Origin: Dimorphilus gyrociliatus | Lineage: Eukaryota > Annelida > Polychaeta > Dinophilidae | DNA length: 64,000 nucleotides | Reading direction: 5' to 3' | Assembly (NCBI GenBank): GCA_904063045.1 | Contig: CAJFCJ010000007.1 | Coordinates: 62,001-126,000, forward strand | Shown here: piece by piece, positions 13,701-25,274 of the stretch | Layout: each line of letters starts with the position of its first letter | Position numbering within the stretch: the stretch's first letter is position 1 | Notes under the pieces: generated by a model | What the model was told of the DNA's origin: nothing | What the model saw: the letters and a program-made list of their open reading frames with translations, nothing else | Databases searched by the model: none | Made by a program: the position numbers and the translations under genes

Positions 13701-16353
13701 GAATGGAATGGTTAAAGAGTTAGTTGAGAGAGTAGGCACCAATTTACAACTTTAGTTTTTTTTTCTATTTAATTAGAATACGTATTTTTTCATTTTTTTA
13801 AACTAGAAAGCCGATATGGCTGTTGCTAGTCTAACTATTAGTTATGTTAGAGAAAAGGATATTGACTTTACAAAGCCTTATTTAGATCTTGGTGCAACCT
13901 TTGTCATGAAAGTATATTAGAATTTCATATAGCGTGAATTGTCTTTATTCAATAGTCTGTTTTTTTAAAAGACACCTAAACCGGAGGCTGCACGACCATT
14001 CAAATTCCTCGATCCGTTTACAAGTGAATTATGGTTGTTCATTGTAGTAACGGCTCTTATTATTGGTATATATTTATCATTAATTGATAAATTAAGTCCA
14101 TTCGCCAGACATGGGGCATTCATTCATACGCATGGACCAAATCAAGAGGATTTGTAATGATTTAATAATTCATATAATTCAGCTATAAACATACATTTAT
14201 TCTTATTTATTTAAGATCTATGGCATCTCAAGTTGAGTATAAAAAATTTAAAAGAATGAAACACGAAGCAACTCATGAATTGAACGCGACAAATGCTACA
14301 TGGTTTTCAATTGCGTCACTTTTGCAACAAGGTGGAGAGATTTATCCGACGTCTTTATCAGGTTAAATACAATATACTTTCTTTAAAAAATTATAAATAC
14401 AATAATATTTATTGTTCTTCAGGAAGAATAACTGCTGTTTTATGGTGGATGTTAGTTGTTATTATTGTGTCTACATACACAGCCAATCTGGCAGCCTTTT
14501 TAACCGCCTCCAGAACAAAAACCAATATAAATAGCATAGAAGATCTGGCTGCTCAGAGTGATATCAAATACGGTATGAGTAAATGAGTAACTTATATTAT
14601 TTCATTGTGTTTATAGTCTAAAAAACTCGAAAGGATACAGTTCGTTTACCTCAGCCATTAACCTACAATACCATGTTTTAAACAGTTCATTCTTAATTGC
14701 TATCTATTGTTCAATCATTATAAAACTCATTTAATGAATAATGATTGGGAAAGGCTCTGACTTTTGTTATTACCGCGCATCGATTCTTCTCTATCAGTTG
14801 AATTAAGTAATTCTCTTCTTAGGCCTATTTCTATCCAACAATTACACTAATCTATATTTTACTTAGTAATTATTCCTTTCTAAAGCTTTCAACACGGAAA
14901 AATATTTTGTTTTTAAAAGTTAACATCTAGTTGTTTTTAATAGCGTACTTTTCGATTTCTCTTTTAGGGACAGTGGTTTACAGCGCTCCTTATCAATTCT
15001 TGATGGACAGTCAAATAAGCTTGTATAAAGATATGGCAAATACCATGACAACTAAAAAGACTCTAGTATCTTCAACGGCTGAAGGATTTGATAAGGCTAG
15101 AAAAGAGAATTTTGCATTTATATGGGATTCGGCCGTTCTTGAGTACGCCGTTGAACAAGAACCATGTCATACATTGCGCAGTATTGACAAACTCTTTGGA
15201 CTAATAGGGTTGGTATCAGAATAAGAATTATGAGTAAAACTTTATAGTTTAATAAGGATTCTCTTGTTTTTGTTTGCTTTTTTTCATCAGATATGGATTT
15301 GGTTTACAAAAAAGTTCTCCTTATCAAAAAGAACTATCGGCACACATCTTACGATTAAGGGAGGCAGGCTATTTAGAAGAATTAAAAAATAAATGGTTTG
15401 TTGAGAGAGGTCAGTGTGGTTCTTCAGGCACAGTTGCCTCATCTACTTCTAGCGTTATTGAGGGACAATTAGACATCGACCATATGTCGGGTAACATGTT
15501 TATTTTTTTACAGTTTGAAGGTAGAATTTAGGTATACGAGTTTATTTTTCCAGGTGTTTTTTATATTATATATGGTGGAATCGTTTTGGGTTTAATCGCA
15601 TGTGTCATTGAATGGTTAATTGCTTCACTTGCAGCGGTTGATAAATACGATGAGACTGTACTAATTTAGATATTATAAACTTAAGAAAGGCAACTAATCT
15701 TTATATTTCTTAGAAACCTCAAACTTTGGTGAATTCAATAAAAAAGAGATTGTCGAGGCTGAGGGCAGATTTTAGTGTAGGTTGGCTTCCCCCTCCTGTC
15801 CCTTGGTGTTGTCCTAAATCAGCTGCAGAATTTGAAGAACACGTATTCCCGCCTTCAAGGTTAGTTACTGTCAGGTAATAAGTAAACTAATATATCAAAT
15901 TAATCAATACCTTTCAGGAGAATGTCAAAGTCCTCTCATCAAGATCTTCACGATGGAAATGGAGTAAGTCAATTTCGTCTTTCCAGTAAGTCTGCATCTT
16001 TGAGAAGCCGGTAAGAATATATATACAGTATATATATATATACATACATCTACTGTATATTAAATAATTTGTTGACAAATTAATAAAATAACTTTATAGT
16101 CGAACTGAATCACAAACTAATCTCATACCCGATCAACCTCCATCTATCGGAAGAAAAGTTGATCCGAGAATTGCTGAATCTATATTAAATTCGTTTAAAG
16201 GTAGGGATAGTGGCAATAATTATTAAAGTCATATTTGTTTTACTAGCTACTCTTTATATTTTTGCAGACGATTCGAAAGAAAACAATACGAATGGTAATA
16301 TCTCTTCCTCACCAAAATCAAATTTAAACACAGAAACGTATTTTGTATATTAA
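10772..16353 (+). CDS. ionotropic glutamate receptor subunit, delta/AKDF-like
   Basis: Twenty exons give 1018 residues: 10772-10856, 10935-11084, 11258-11392, 12166-12560, 12629-12751, 12831-12989, 13056-13160, 13314-13521, 13589-13731, 13807-13911, 13972-14153, 14216-14361, 14423-14572, 14968-15208, 15291-15490, 15554-15657, 15714-15859, 15918-16010, 16100-16200 and 16268-16353. Domain order: signal peptide, bilobed amino-terminal domain (about 25-410), S1 with GYCIDLL and SYVRE (ligand arginine near 516), M1, re-entrant loop LLQQGGEIYP with Q at the Q/R site, M3 STYTANLAAFLT, S2, M4 (about 845-868) and a cytoplasmic tail ending FVY. The S2 pocket reads FIWDSAVLEY, with aspartate near 749. 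Aspartate is typical of glycine/D-serine-binding subunits (GluN1, GluD), whereas AMPA/kainate subunits have glutamate. The exact subfamily needs a tree. The exon 8 donor (GTTTCT) is weak. Confidence 0.85.
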
Positions 16354-17532
16354 GGCAAAAGTGTACGATTATCAAATAGCAATCCATAGAAAGTGTATTA
16401 CATATGTATTTATATTGGTATATATATGTTAATAGACTGCTAAAAAGTATACACAACGATGTTTATCTACAAAAAGAAAATGCTTTCAATAAACAACAAA
16501 TCTGTACAGAAATTGATCTCAGTTTTAATCAATACAGAAAGAGAACGACTATAACAATAGCTAGTTGTATATATTTTATTCTAGGAAGTAGGTCTACAAC
16601 TTAAACTATTGTATTTAGTGTGATATTTCTGTTATTTCTGTTTTATATATTGAAGTAATTTGAAGAGTATATTTGTATGGTTCAAGCAATATTGTTCTCA
16701 ATAAATTTTACTTGTTTCATTCATATAAAGAAGCATTTTCAATATGAAAACTGTATATAGTGTTTAAACTTTTTCATTATTCCTATTATGGCATATACTG
16801 CATATATGCTGCATATAGTAAATACAGTATAATACGATATAGTATAGAGTATAGGAGTATTCTTTTAGCTGCACCAACCTATTAATTGAATGTTTACTTT
16901 AAAATATTAAGTTATATATATATATATATAAATTTACTTTTAAGTCATTTAAGTTGATTTTAAAACGTCTCGAATGTATTAAAAAAGACTGAAGTTAGTA
17001 TTAAAAAAAAGAGAAGTGGATGTGATGTTTCTCGAGGCAGTGAAAATTACTATACTCCCTCATGATTGGTAATTATTAATAGACATTGTATAAAGAAGGT
17101 ACATTTTTTTTTCGACCAAGTTTAAAGAGTTCTTGCAATAAGTACATCAATATGACGAACCTTAAGTAAAGAAATACTCTCTACTATTTATAGGCTATAT
17201 TACATAGGCCCTAATATAGTTTGTTCTTATACCTTTCGTAGCTTTTTATTGATATAATATGGAGTAATATTTATCATCGACGCAGTGATTGAAAGGAATT
17301 TTTACAGGACAGATCTTCCTCCCATAACTTTTGCTCTTTGGAGATAAATTACCAGCCATTGTTATTGAACATGGTCATGTACATTATAAAAATAGATATG
17401 TTCACAATTTGTTCTTTATTTAAAGACAGGAAATTGAATAAATGTTTATAATTTCTAAAATTTTTCATTTTGTTATATCATTTATAGCCGAATAAAATTT
17501 GATAAGAGAAAGGACTGCCAGAACAAAGGAGT
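16354..17532. other. 3' UTR and intergenic sequence
   Basis: It contains the 3' UTR of the glutamate receptor (AATAAA at 16700-16705) and AT-rich spacer with short (TA)n runs. No coding region is supported. Confidence 0.45.
16700..16705 (+). other. polyadenylation signal, glutamate receptor
   Basis: AATAAA lies 347 bases after the receptor stop codon and is followed by T-rich sequence. It is a plausible canonical cleavage signal, but the hexamer is common by chance in such AT-rich DNA. Confidence 0.4.
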
Positions 17533-18985
17533 ATGGATAAACTATTTACGATTTTAGCTGATATATCAGACGCTAGGAAAGGTGGTGGCGATAGTTTTAG
17601 CGATCGATTGAGTAGTAGATATACTGTTTTCTTATTAATTATATTTTCGGTTATTGTTACAACGAGGCATATTGTTGGTAGCCCAATTTCTTGCTGGTGT
17701 CCTCCAGTTTTTACTTCAAGCCATATAGATTATACCAATAAAGTTTGTTGGACAACAAATACATTTTATTTACCTGTTTCTGAAGATCATTTAATTCCTG
17801 ATGAAAATAAGATAGACAAAAGAATTGGATACTATCAATGGGTTTCCCTCATTCTATGCTGTGAAGCTGTGTTCTTTTATCTGCCGAGACCATTATGGAT
17901 CGCACTTAGTAAAAAATCAGGCATCGAAATTTCGACACTTATCGATGCAGCAATCGAGTGCGAAAAATCTCTTTCGAACATGGAGAAGACAAAGCGCTAT
18001 ATAATTAAGATAGCAAGTAAATTTCTTCAGAAAGTTAGCAGAAAGCATATGACTACTTCATCGTGTAGATGGATCATGTGGAGATTCTATGGCCATTATT
18101 TGACAATCTTATACAATTGTTTTAAGATTATCTACTTGTTAAATGTTGTTGTTCAACTTCAATTGTTAAATTTCTTTTTAGGAACTGATTATACCATGTA
18201 CGGATTGAATACAATGTCAAATATCATCTTTAGAGGACAATGGGGACTATCAAAAACATTTCCAAGAGTTACTATGTGCGATTTTAATATAAGAATTATA
18301 GGAAATGTTCAAAGACATATCGTTCAGTGTACCCTTCCAATCAATATGTTTAATGAAAAAATTTTTCTAGTCATTTGGTTCTGGCTTGTTTTTGTTGCTA
18401 TAGTGACAGCTGCTAGTTTAATTCTATCATTAATGGTAAGTTAACAAAAAGAAAGCAAGACTATTAGATTATAAATGATTCAACTCTTTAGTTAATTTTT
18501 AAATAGTTATATAAAGCTGGGGTCTTTAAATTTTCCACTTTCAGAGTTTACTTCAAAGTGAGGACTACGTAAAAACGAGACTGATAACTCTTAAAGAGTA
18601 TCGAGGGAAATGGGCTACTAAATGTAATGTTAAACATTTTTCTCAACATTATTTAAGAAGCGATGGTCTCTTTATTCTTCGAATTTTGGCCAAAAATACA
18701 AATGATTTACTTGCATCTGAAATTTTAATTGGACTTTGGAAAGAATACCAAAAAGAAAGACAAGATATTTATACAATGAATAAATACGAATTACAAGTAA
18801 TGGATATTACGTTACATGAACTCTCTCAGGATCCTGCAACAAAGCTGCCTACCTTAGAGTTTGATCGTACAGATTCAGAACATGATAACAGAATAAAAGA
18901 TGAATGCGAAACTCAGGAAGAAGAAAAACAACAACAACAAGAACAAAACGAAATAGAAGAGAAAGAAAGAGAAGATGAAATGTAA
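17533..18985 (+). CDS. innexin gap-junction/hemichannel subunit
   Basis: Two exons (17533-18435 and 18545-18985) give 447 residues. Four membrane segments are visible. The first extracellular loop has cysteines near 54, 56 and 72 (SPISCWCPPVF, NKVCW). The innexin signature YYQWV is at about 100-104, at the start of TM2. The second extracellular loop has FPRVTMCDF and IVQCTLPINMF, then TM4 (IFLVIWFWLVFVAIVTA). Innexins form intercellular channels and hemichannels in the plasma membrane. The cytoplasmic tail ends in a low-complexity E/Q/K-rich stretch of about 30 residues. The extra cysteine two residues after the first loop cysteine is unusual. The intron is 109 bases. The ATG at 17533 starts directly before the usual short N-terminal helix, so the start is secure. 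Confidence 0.93.
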
Positions 18986-20969
18986 AAAGTAGATAAAAGC
19001 TGAAAGAAGAAAAACCTCTTTATATGATTGATAATAGTTAAAAAAACACAAAAAGAAAAGAAGCCAATAAATAGCAAATCCGTAGCCTAGATTTAATTTT
19101 ATATTTAGAAGAGACTGATTTCGAGTGAGTTTGTATTGTTATAGATAAATATATAAATGATTTAAAAAGAAACGCTTTGCAATAACTAGTTACGAAAATC
19201 AACCTACAACAGAAAAATTGTAAACATCTTTATAAAATCATATTTTTTTATTTTTGAAATGAAACATCTTTTTATAGAAGAAAGAGAAATTTTCTTCTTA
19301 ACTATTCAAAGTATTTATAGTTTAGACTATAATTTATTAAGTAAACATTTAGTATGCTTTTATTACTTAATTACACTTTAATTATCACAAAATTCCTCTT
19401 ATCATTATGTACAGTAATATAATAAAATATCAATTATATCTATACACATTAGACGGAATGAATAGAAAGATAGTTTTAAAAAAAAGCAGTTATTTCTCTT
19501 ATATATAGTTTTTACATTTCCTGAGCCATTTGAAACTTCAATAGAAATGTCATGTATGAAAAGGAAATCATTAGGTTATATAATATAAGATATTTGAAGC
19601 TTTCTTATCTCAAAAATTCATTATTTAAACCTTATTTTATCCAATTGTACTGTATATATCTCCAATGTATTGTGAACTAAAAGTAAACTTAAAAAGTCTA
19701 GTTGTACTTTGAAACATAGATGTAACATATCCCTACAATGTGGGCTGTGACAAAGCCTAGCCATTTGCAAACTGATCCTGAAGAATACGCTTCATTGAGT
19801 CTTAAATATAGCTTATCTATAGATTTATTTGCTAGTTAATTGCCTTCTCTTCTAAATTTAAAAGATAAGGAAAAGATGATCAAGCCTCTTTAAGGTAAAT
19901 TGTCTAAAATACAATATTATATGGTCAGTTTGTACGGTTTTTAGGTCAACTAAAAATTTGGAGAAATAATTTCTATAGCTGTTGTACGCTATCACAAAGT
20001 TGTTTTTTAAGTTTACACAAGAAAACTTGGCTAAATAAGGCCTATATTCTCTTGTCTCCTTACTTAAAGAAACAAGCCTTCTTATAAAATCTTTACAACA
20101 AATATGCTTAATAATAACGCTAAAAGAAGAAATAAATGACCAAATAGGCCTCTTTGTGAAGACTATTTCTCACAGGGATGCCGTATTCGTGAACGTAATA
20201 TTTTTCTTCAATTTTGTTAATTACTTCTCTATTAACATAAAAAACTTGATATATACAACAGAGTAGAAGAACCTTTAAAAAAATCATTCAAAAATCTTAT
20301 ATTCAAGAGTATCTTTTGTCCATCAGTCTTTCTTATTCTGTCTAATCATTCCCATATTCATTTCTTTCTCTAACTTGTCACTTTTTTAATTAGACTTTTG
20401 GATTAGCTGCATTTCATATAAAACCACTAATATGTAGGCCGAACAGGATTTACTGAAATTCCGTTTCTTTAGCGATGAATAACTAAAGAAGAAACAAATA
20501 GATAAAATGAAAGAATACGTATACTTAAGGAAAAACTGAATAAAAAACTATAAATTAAGTAAATAATTCTACTTTAAGATTGTTTGTTAATACTTTTTAA
20601 CATCAGAAAAAACCTTTTAAGAAGTAAAAAAAAGAAAAACTTTTTAGTGTAATTTTCTTTCGCCAGATGGCCTCCGAAAAAAACTTGTAACACATTAAAA
20701 ATTTCATTGCATATAGAGAGAGAATTTTCGATCCTAAATGCGGGTAATGTAAAATGTTAACGTCTTTATTCTTACAATAAAAGAGGAAGAAAGAGAAAGG
20801 AAGAGAGAAGAAAGATTGTATACTTTTTTCTTTATCTAAAAATATCTCTTACTAATATTTAAAACTTCTAAATATTTTGACTGACACGGATAGAGAAAGA
20901 AGGATATTTTTTCTTCATTAATCAGGTAATTCTTTTTAAAAGAGATCCTTTTCTCAATTGGCTAAATAT

Positions 20970-21004
<35 letters not shown>

Positions 21005-21573
21005 GAGATTTATACTGTTAAGCAGGTTTTATAGTCTAAGATATTTTCAATTTTATTTATACAGTATCTTGTTAAAATAAATGTTAACAAAAAAAAAAAG
21101 AATTTAATATCCAAACATTTAATCCTTCCTTCCTGCTCTTTTTAAGAAGACAGAAAACCTAAAAACCTATGTGTACTTTACGATCATTATGTTTTTTAAA
21201 ATATTCAAGTGTTTCCCTTCTTCATTTTCTTAAATTTGAATAATTGAAACTTTAGACATTCTATAAAAACGTATGGATAATGATTGAAAATGGTCTTGTC
21301 TTAATGATATTATAGGATAAATGCTTCAATTTTATAAAATATTTGTTGATATTATTTGATTATACGATGAATTAAGATGTACTTTATTATTAAACTGACA
21401 GATTAATGACTCATTTAAGTCAAAATTGAAAAGGAAAAAAAAAAACAGGCCTTAGCACTTTTCTATTTGTAATAAATACTGTATTTATACGTAAATATAT
21501 CAAGAGAAATGTTTGATATCTTTCGTATTTTCATCCTTTTTTAGGTGTTGGAGCTGAGAGTTTTGACAAAAGA
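18986..21573. other. intergenic, 2.6 kb, no gene seen
   Basis: It holds the innexin 3' UTR (AATAAA at 19066-19071), AT-rich sequence, and a (TA)n tract at about 20971-21004. CCAGATGGCC at 20663-20672 resembles the CTCF core. A TTTTTTAG acceptor-like run ends near 21544, just before the Ig gene start, suggesting a 5' UTR intron or trans-splice acceptor. Confidence 0.4.
20971..21004. repeat. (TA)n microsatellite
   Basis: Uninterrupted TA dinucleotides upstream of the Ig-domain gene. Confidence 0.9.
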
Positions 21574-23926
21574 ATGAATTTGAAATTTGTCGTAATTGTT
21601 TGTATCATTAAGGAAATTCACTTAAATATTCTCAAAAGTAGAAATGAAAATGGCAAAATTGTTACCGTGTACACTTTACCTTATTTCAATACAACTCTAG
21701 AGTGTTCAATTTATTGTGAAAAAGGAGCATACGTTTGGGAATCAAAAGCTCTATTCGATTACGATCCAGTAATTTCCAGCAACTACGAAATATCAATAGA
21801 ACGGGCAGATCAAAAGTTTTCGTTAACTAGAAAGAATGACTTAGTATTTCTTAAGACTTTACCAAGATGCTTTGACAAATTAATCAAATGCTACTGCCAT
21901 GATCGTAATCGTTCAGTAAATTACCTCATAAAAGAAACAAGTAAGTATAACTAGTCTAAGAAATCGGCTTTGGCAATAAAATTTTGTTTATATAATGGTA
22001 ACTTTTTTACTTTATTTGCTATTAACTTTTTATACTTTTGATGTACTTAAATATAAGAGAGAATACAAAGGAAATTAATATTAAGAGTACACTAAAAAAA
22101 GGACACTTAGGTTATTAAGAGGAGAAACAATTGCTTTCTCTTTCGTCGTTTGAATATGAAATACGTTATATTGACAATGGTTTATTTTCTAATATTTAGA
22201 GCCTCCGAATAAACCCGAAATATCAATTAAGATGATTGATAGAAAACCGGATAAAATTTATAATGTAACATGTAAATTTGAAAACGCTGGTGTACCTGAA
22301 GCAAAAATAACTTGGGAGGTTAATGGAAAAATTTCGAAAACTAATTTAAATAACTTTTCTACTCTACTACCGCAACAAAAAGAAAATAAAATATCATGCA
22401 GATTAAGAAATACATATACTGTATTAAAAAACGAAATTATTCAAGTAACTGCAATAATATCTTTTGAAGGTAATAAAAGACTAGAATACTTTTTATTTGT
22501 TTTAATGGCTCTCTCTCTCTCTCAAATCTATTATTTTTTATACTATTGAATCCTTTTATCCTAAACTAACTTTGACAAGCACGTGCTTGAGAGGTTATGT
22601 GAAAAGTGATGCAACATTTAAGTTACTTTGTTTTCATGTTTGATGTCATTTCTTTTAGTACATTTTCTTTCTTCTCTTTTTTAATACAGATGAAGGAAAT
22701 CCCCTGAACGAGATGTCAAAAAAGCCTATTAATCAGGGTAAGCCAAAAAAAAATTCGATATTTACATTTCCTATTCTTTCAGTATTATCGTTTAGTCTCT
22801 CTTTGACTTGAACAACCAAATATCAATTAAAACGTTCTAACTATTTAACTTTCTATAGTTGTATCAATACTTTTACATACTGTATATCAATTAATAACAT
22901 AGTAGACTTTACTAAATTAATAGTATTTAAAATAAGGTACTTCTTTTATTTTTATAAAGGAACTTAAATAAGGTCATTGTATAAATGAATAACCGATTAT
23001 ACCGACAAAAGCCAAAGTTCCTTTATATAGATTGCATTTAGTATCATTTCATTATAAAATCAAGGCGAATATACTGTATGTTTCAGTTTTTAAAACTAAT
23101 TAAAGGATAAATTTCTTTAATAAAAATTATAACTGATCTGCTAAAGGTTTTTGATGCTTGTAATTTGCTCTCTTATCTCTGTTTGTTTTATTTTGTTTCT
23201 TTTTTTTTATAGATGAACTAAGAGCAACATCATCACTTCAACTTTATTTTAATATAATAATTTGCATGCTTCTGTGTGCAGTTTTATGCGTAATGGCCAC
23301 CTTGATCATATACGTTTGCAAAAAGAAGAGAACAGCTACAGGTAAGAGATAGAGATATGATATGTTTAAATCCAAGAAAGGGAGAGAGAGAGAGAGAGAG
23401 AAAATTAAATTAATAAATACTTAGTTGTCTTCTTATAATGTTTTTTAATACCCAAATTAATGTATTAAACATTATAGATATATATTAAAAAATATTATTA
23501 AAGTATATTTAGCCAAATCGGTCTTAATCATAAGTCGATTACAAAATTGTAAGCGTCATTAGACTTATTTTAATTTCAGGATTAGTTCTAGGCAAGAAAT
23601 CTCCTCGGGCAGCCAAATCATGAACCTTTTTAAAAAGTCCAATATATTTTCTATATTGATTATTCTTATTTCCTCACTGTGTTTCTTCAGATGTCACTGG
23701 TCAAGTTAAAAGTTATCGGCCTCCTGAACTAAAAACAAATTTAAATCGATCGGATTCATTTTACTCCGAAAACTATTCATTTCCCGATGTCCGCTCCAGA
23801 AATACATCAGAATATAGGGATTGTACCCAACTGGCGCCATCTTGTGACTGCCGCAAGCATCTAAAATCTATACATGAAAAAACAAATGAGGTGGAAATCT
23901 ATGATCGAGTTGGCACAGATGTCTAA
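21574..23926 (+). CDS. single-pass Ig-domain cell-surface protein
   Basis: Five exons (21574-21940, 22200-22469, 22690-22737, 23213-23341 and 23691-23926) give 349 residues. The N-terminus is moderately hydrophobic (LKFVVIVCII), so a signal peptide is likely but not strong. The first extracellular region (exon 1) is cysteine-rich and Ig-like. Exon 2 encodes a second Ig-like domain with the Cys-Trp-Cys pattern (VTCKFENAG, ITWEV, ISCRL). A transmembrane helix (about 240-264) is followed by CKKKR. The tail has scattered tyrosines and ends GTDV, a class I PDZ ligand. It resembles invertebrate adhesion or receptor Ig proteins, but I cannot name an orthologue. All introns are phase 1, typical of exon-shuffled extracellular genes. 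An alternative last exon exists at 23580-23623. Confidence 0.75.
23580..23623 (+). other. alternative terminal exon of Ig-domain gene
   Basis: A good acceptor (TTTCAG) opens an exon in the same phase as the main last exon. It encodes only GLVLGKKSPRAAKS and then TGA. Joined to the donor after 23341, it would give a short basic cytoplasmic tail in place of the 78-residue tail with the PDZ ligand. This is inferred from splice phase only; there is no transcript evidence. Confidence 0.45.
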
Positions 23927-25274
23927 TAATCATAAAAAAAAACAAATTCAATAATTCCAACCATTCAAACAAATGAACAGGAAAAATCTTATACTTTTTA
24001 TCATGAGAGTTATGCAATGAGACATGGATGTTAAAGTACTTTCCAATGTATCCATTTTACTGCAATGGTAAAATATAAAAATTGAATACAATACAGTATA
24101 TCGAAAGTGTAATATAAAAAATATAATAAACGAAAAAACCTCTTTATTTTACAGTTGTTTCTTGTCTTTTAATATTTCTTTTTTGTAGAAAAAAGTGTAA
24201 TTGATCTTTTAAGAGGAAGCCTCTTTAGGTTGCTTTTAAGTAGTTAATCCTTTATTATCTTACTACTCATTTAAATGTAAAACGTCTATTATTTTAGGTA
24301 TATTTTTTTCTCTGTCTTTTTTTTTGTTGATGTTGTTAACACTTTGTTTTTGATAAGAAAAAACATATTTAATAGCTTTTTAACTACGTAATTATCAGCA
24401 AAAAATGAATCAATTAAAGAGTAGAAAGAAAAAACTGTAACTATCTTGGTGAGCAGTCTCATATTCAGATGTTTATCATTTTACCACTTTTATCCTATTC
24501 TCTAAAATATCTTTTTTACATTTAGTAAAAGAAATTATAAAGATTAAATGGAATTATTTTCGAATTACTGTAATTTGTTCGTAATACTTGTTTACAGAAA
24601 TAATATTGAACGTTATATAAACTCTTCTTTTTCTTTCTAAAAGTAACATTATAAACAAAAAATAACCTTTATAAAACATCGAAAGTAGTGTAGAAAAGAG
24701 ATTTTTCCCACGTCTGCTTTATTTTACTGAACGATTTTTCTTCCCCCTTGCGTAAGAGATGGGCGAGAGACAGAGAGAGAGAGAGAGAGGGAGAGAGTAT
24801 CTGAAGAATTACTTTCAAATATGATGCTATCTTTTGATCAATTACAAATTATTGCTCGAGGTTTGTAAGTAAGGGATACGTTGATGGAGAAGAGGTGAAA
24901 GTAACACATTGAAGAAGATATTCTATTTTGTTTTAATTGAAATGTAGAAATACTGTACATTAACAAGAAATTGTAATCAAATTTATGCTTAAAGCAGTAA
25001 TTATTTATAGCATATAATTTTACATATATAAGCAGAATGTATGAAAGTATTAAAGGAAATCAAAATATATATATATTAATTTATATAAAGCTACACAATT
25101 AAGTTGAATAATAGTTAAAAACTGTTATATTGTATAGCTATGTCTTTTTTAAAATAGCTCAAACAAGCCAAATTAAACGATATAATAAAATCCTTCATGA
25201 TAAAATAAAAATACTTTTAGAAAGAGGATTTTCATATCAAAGAAAACTCTCTGCTAGCAATTAAACTTTAAAGT
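23927..25274. other. intergenic between convergent genes
   Basis: Tail-to-tail spacer with the 3' ends of the Ig gene (AATAAA at 24125-24130) and of the minus-strand GPCR. A (GA)n tract lies at about 24771-24796. No coding region is seen. Confidence 0.45.
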
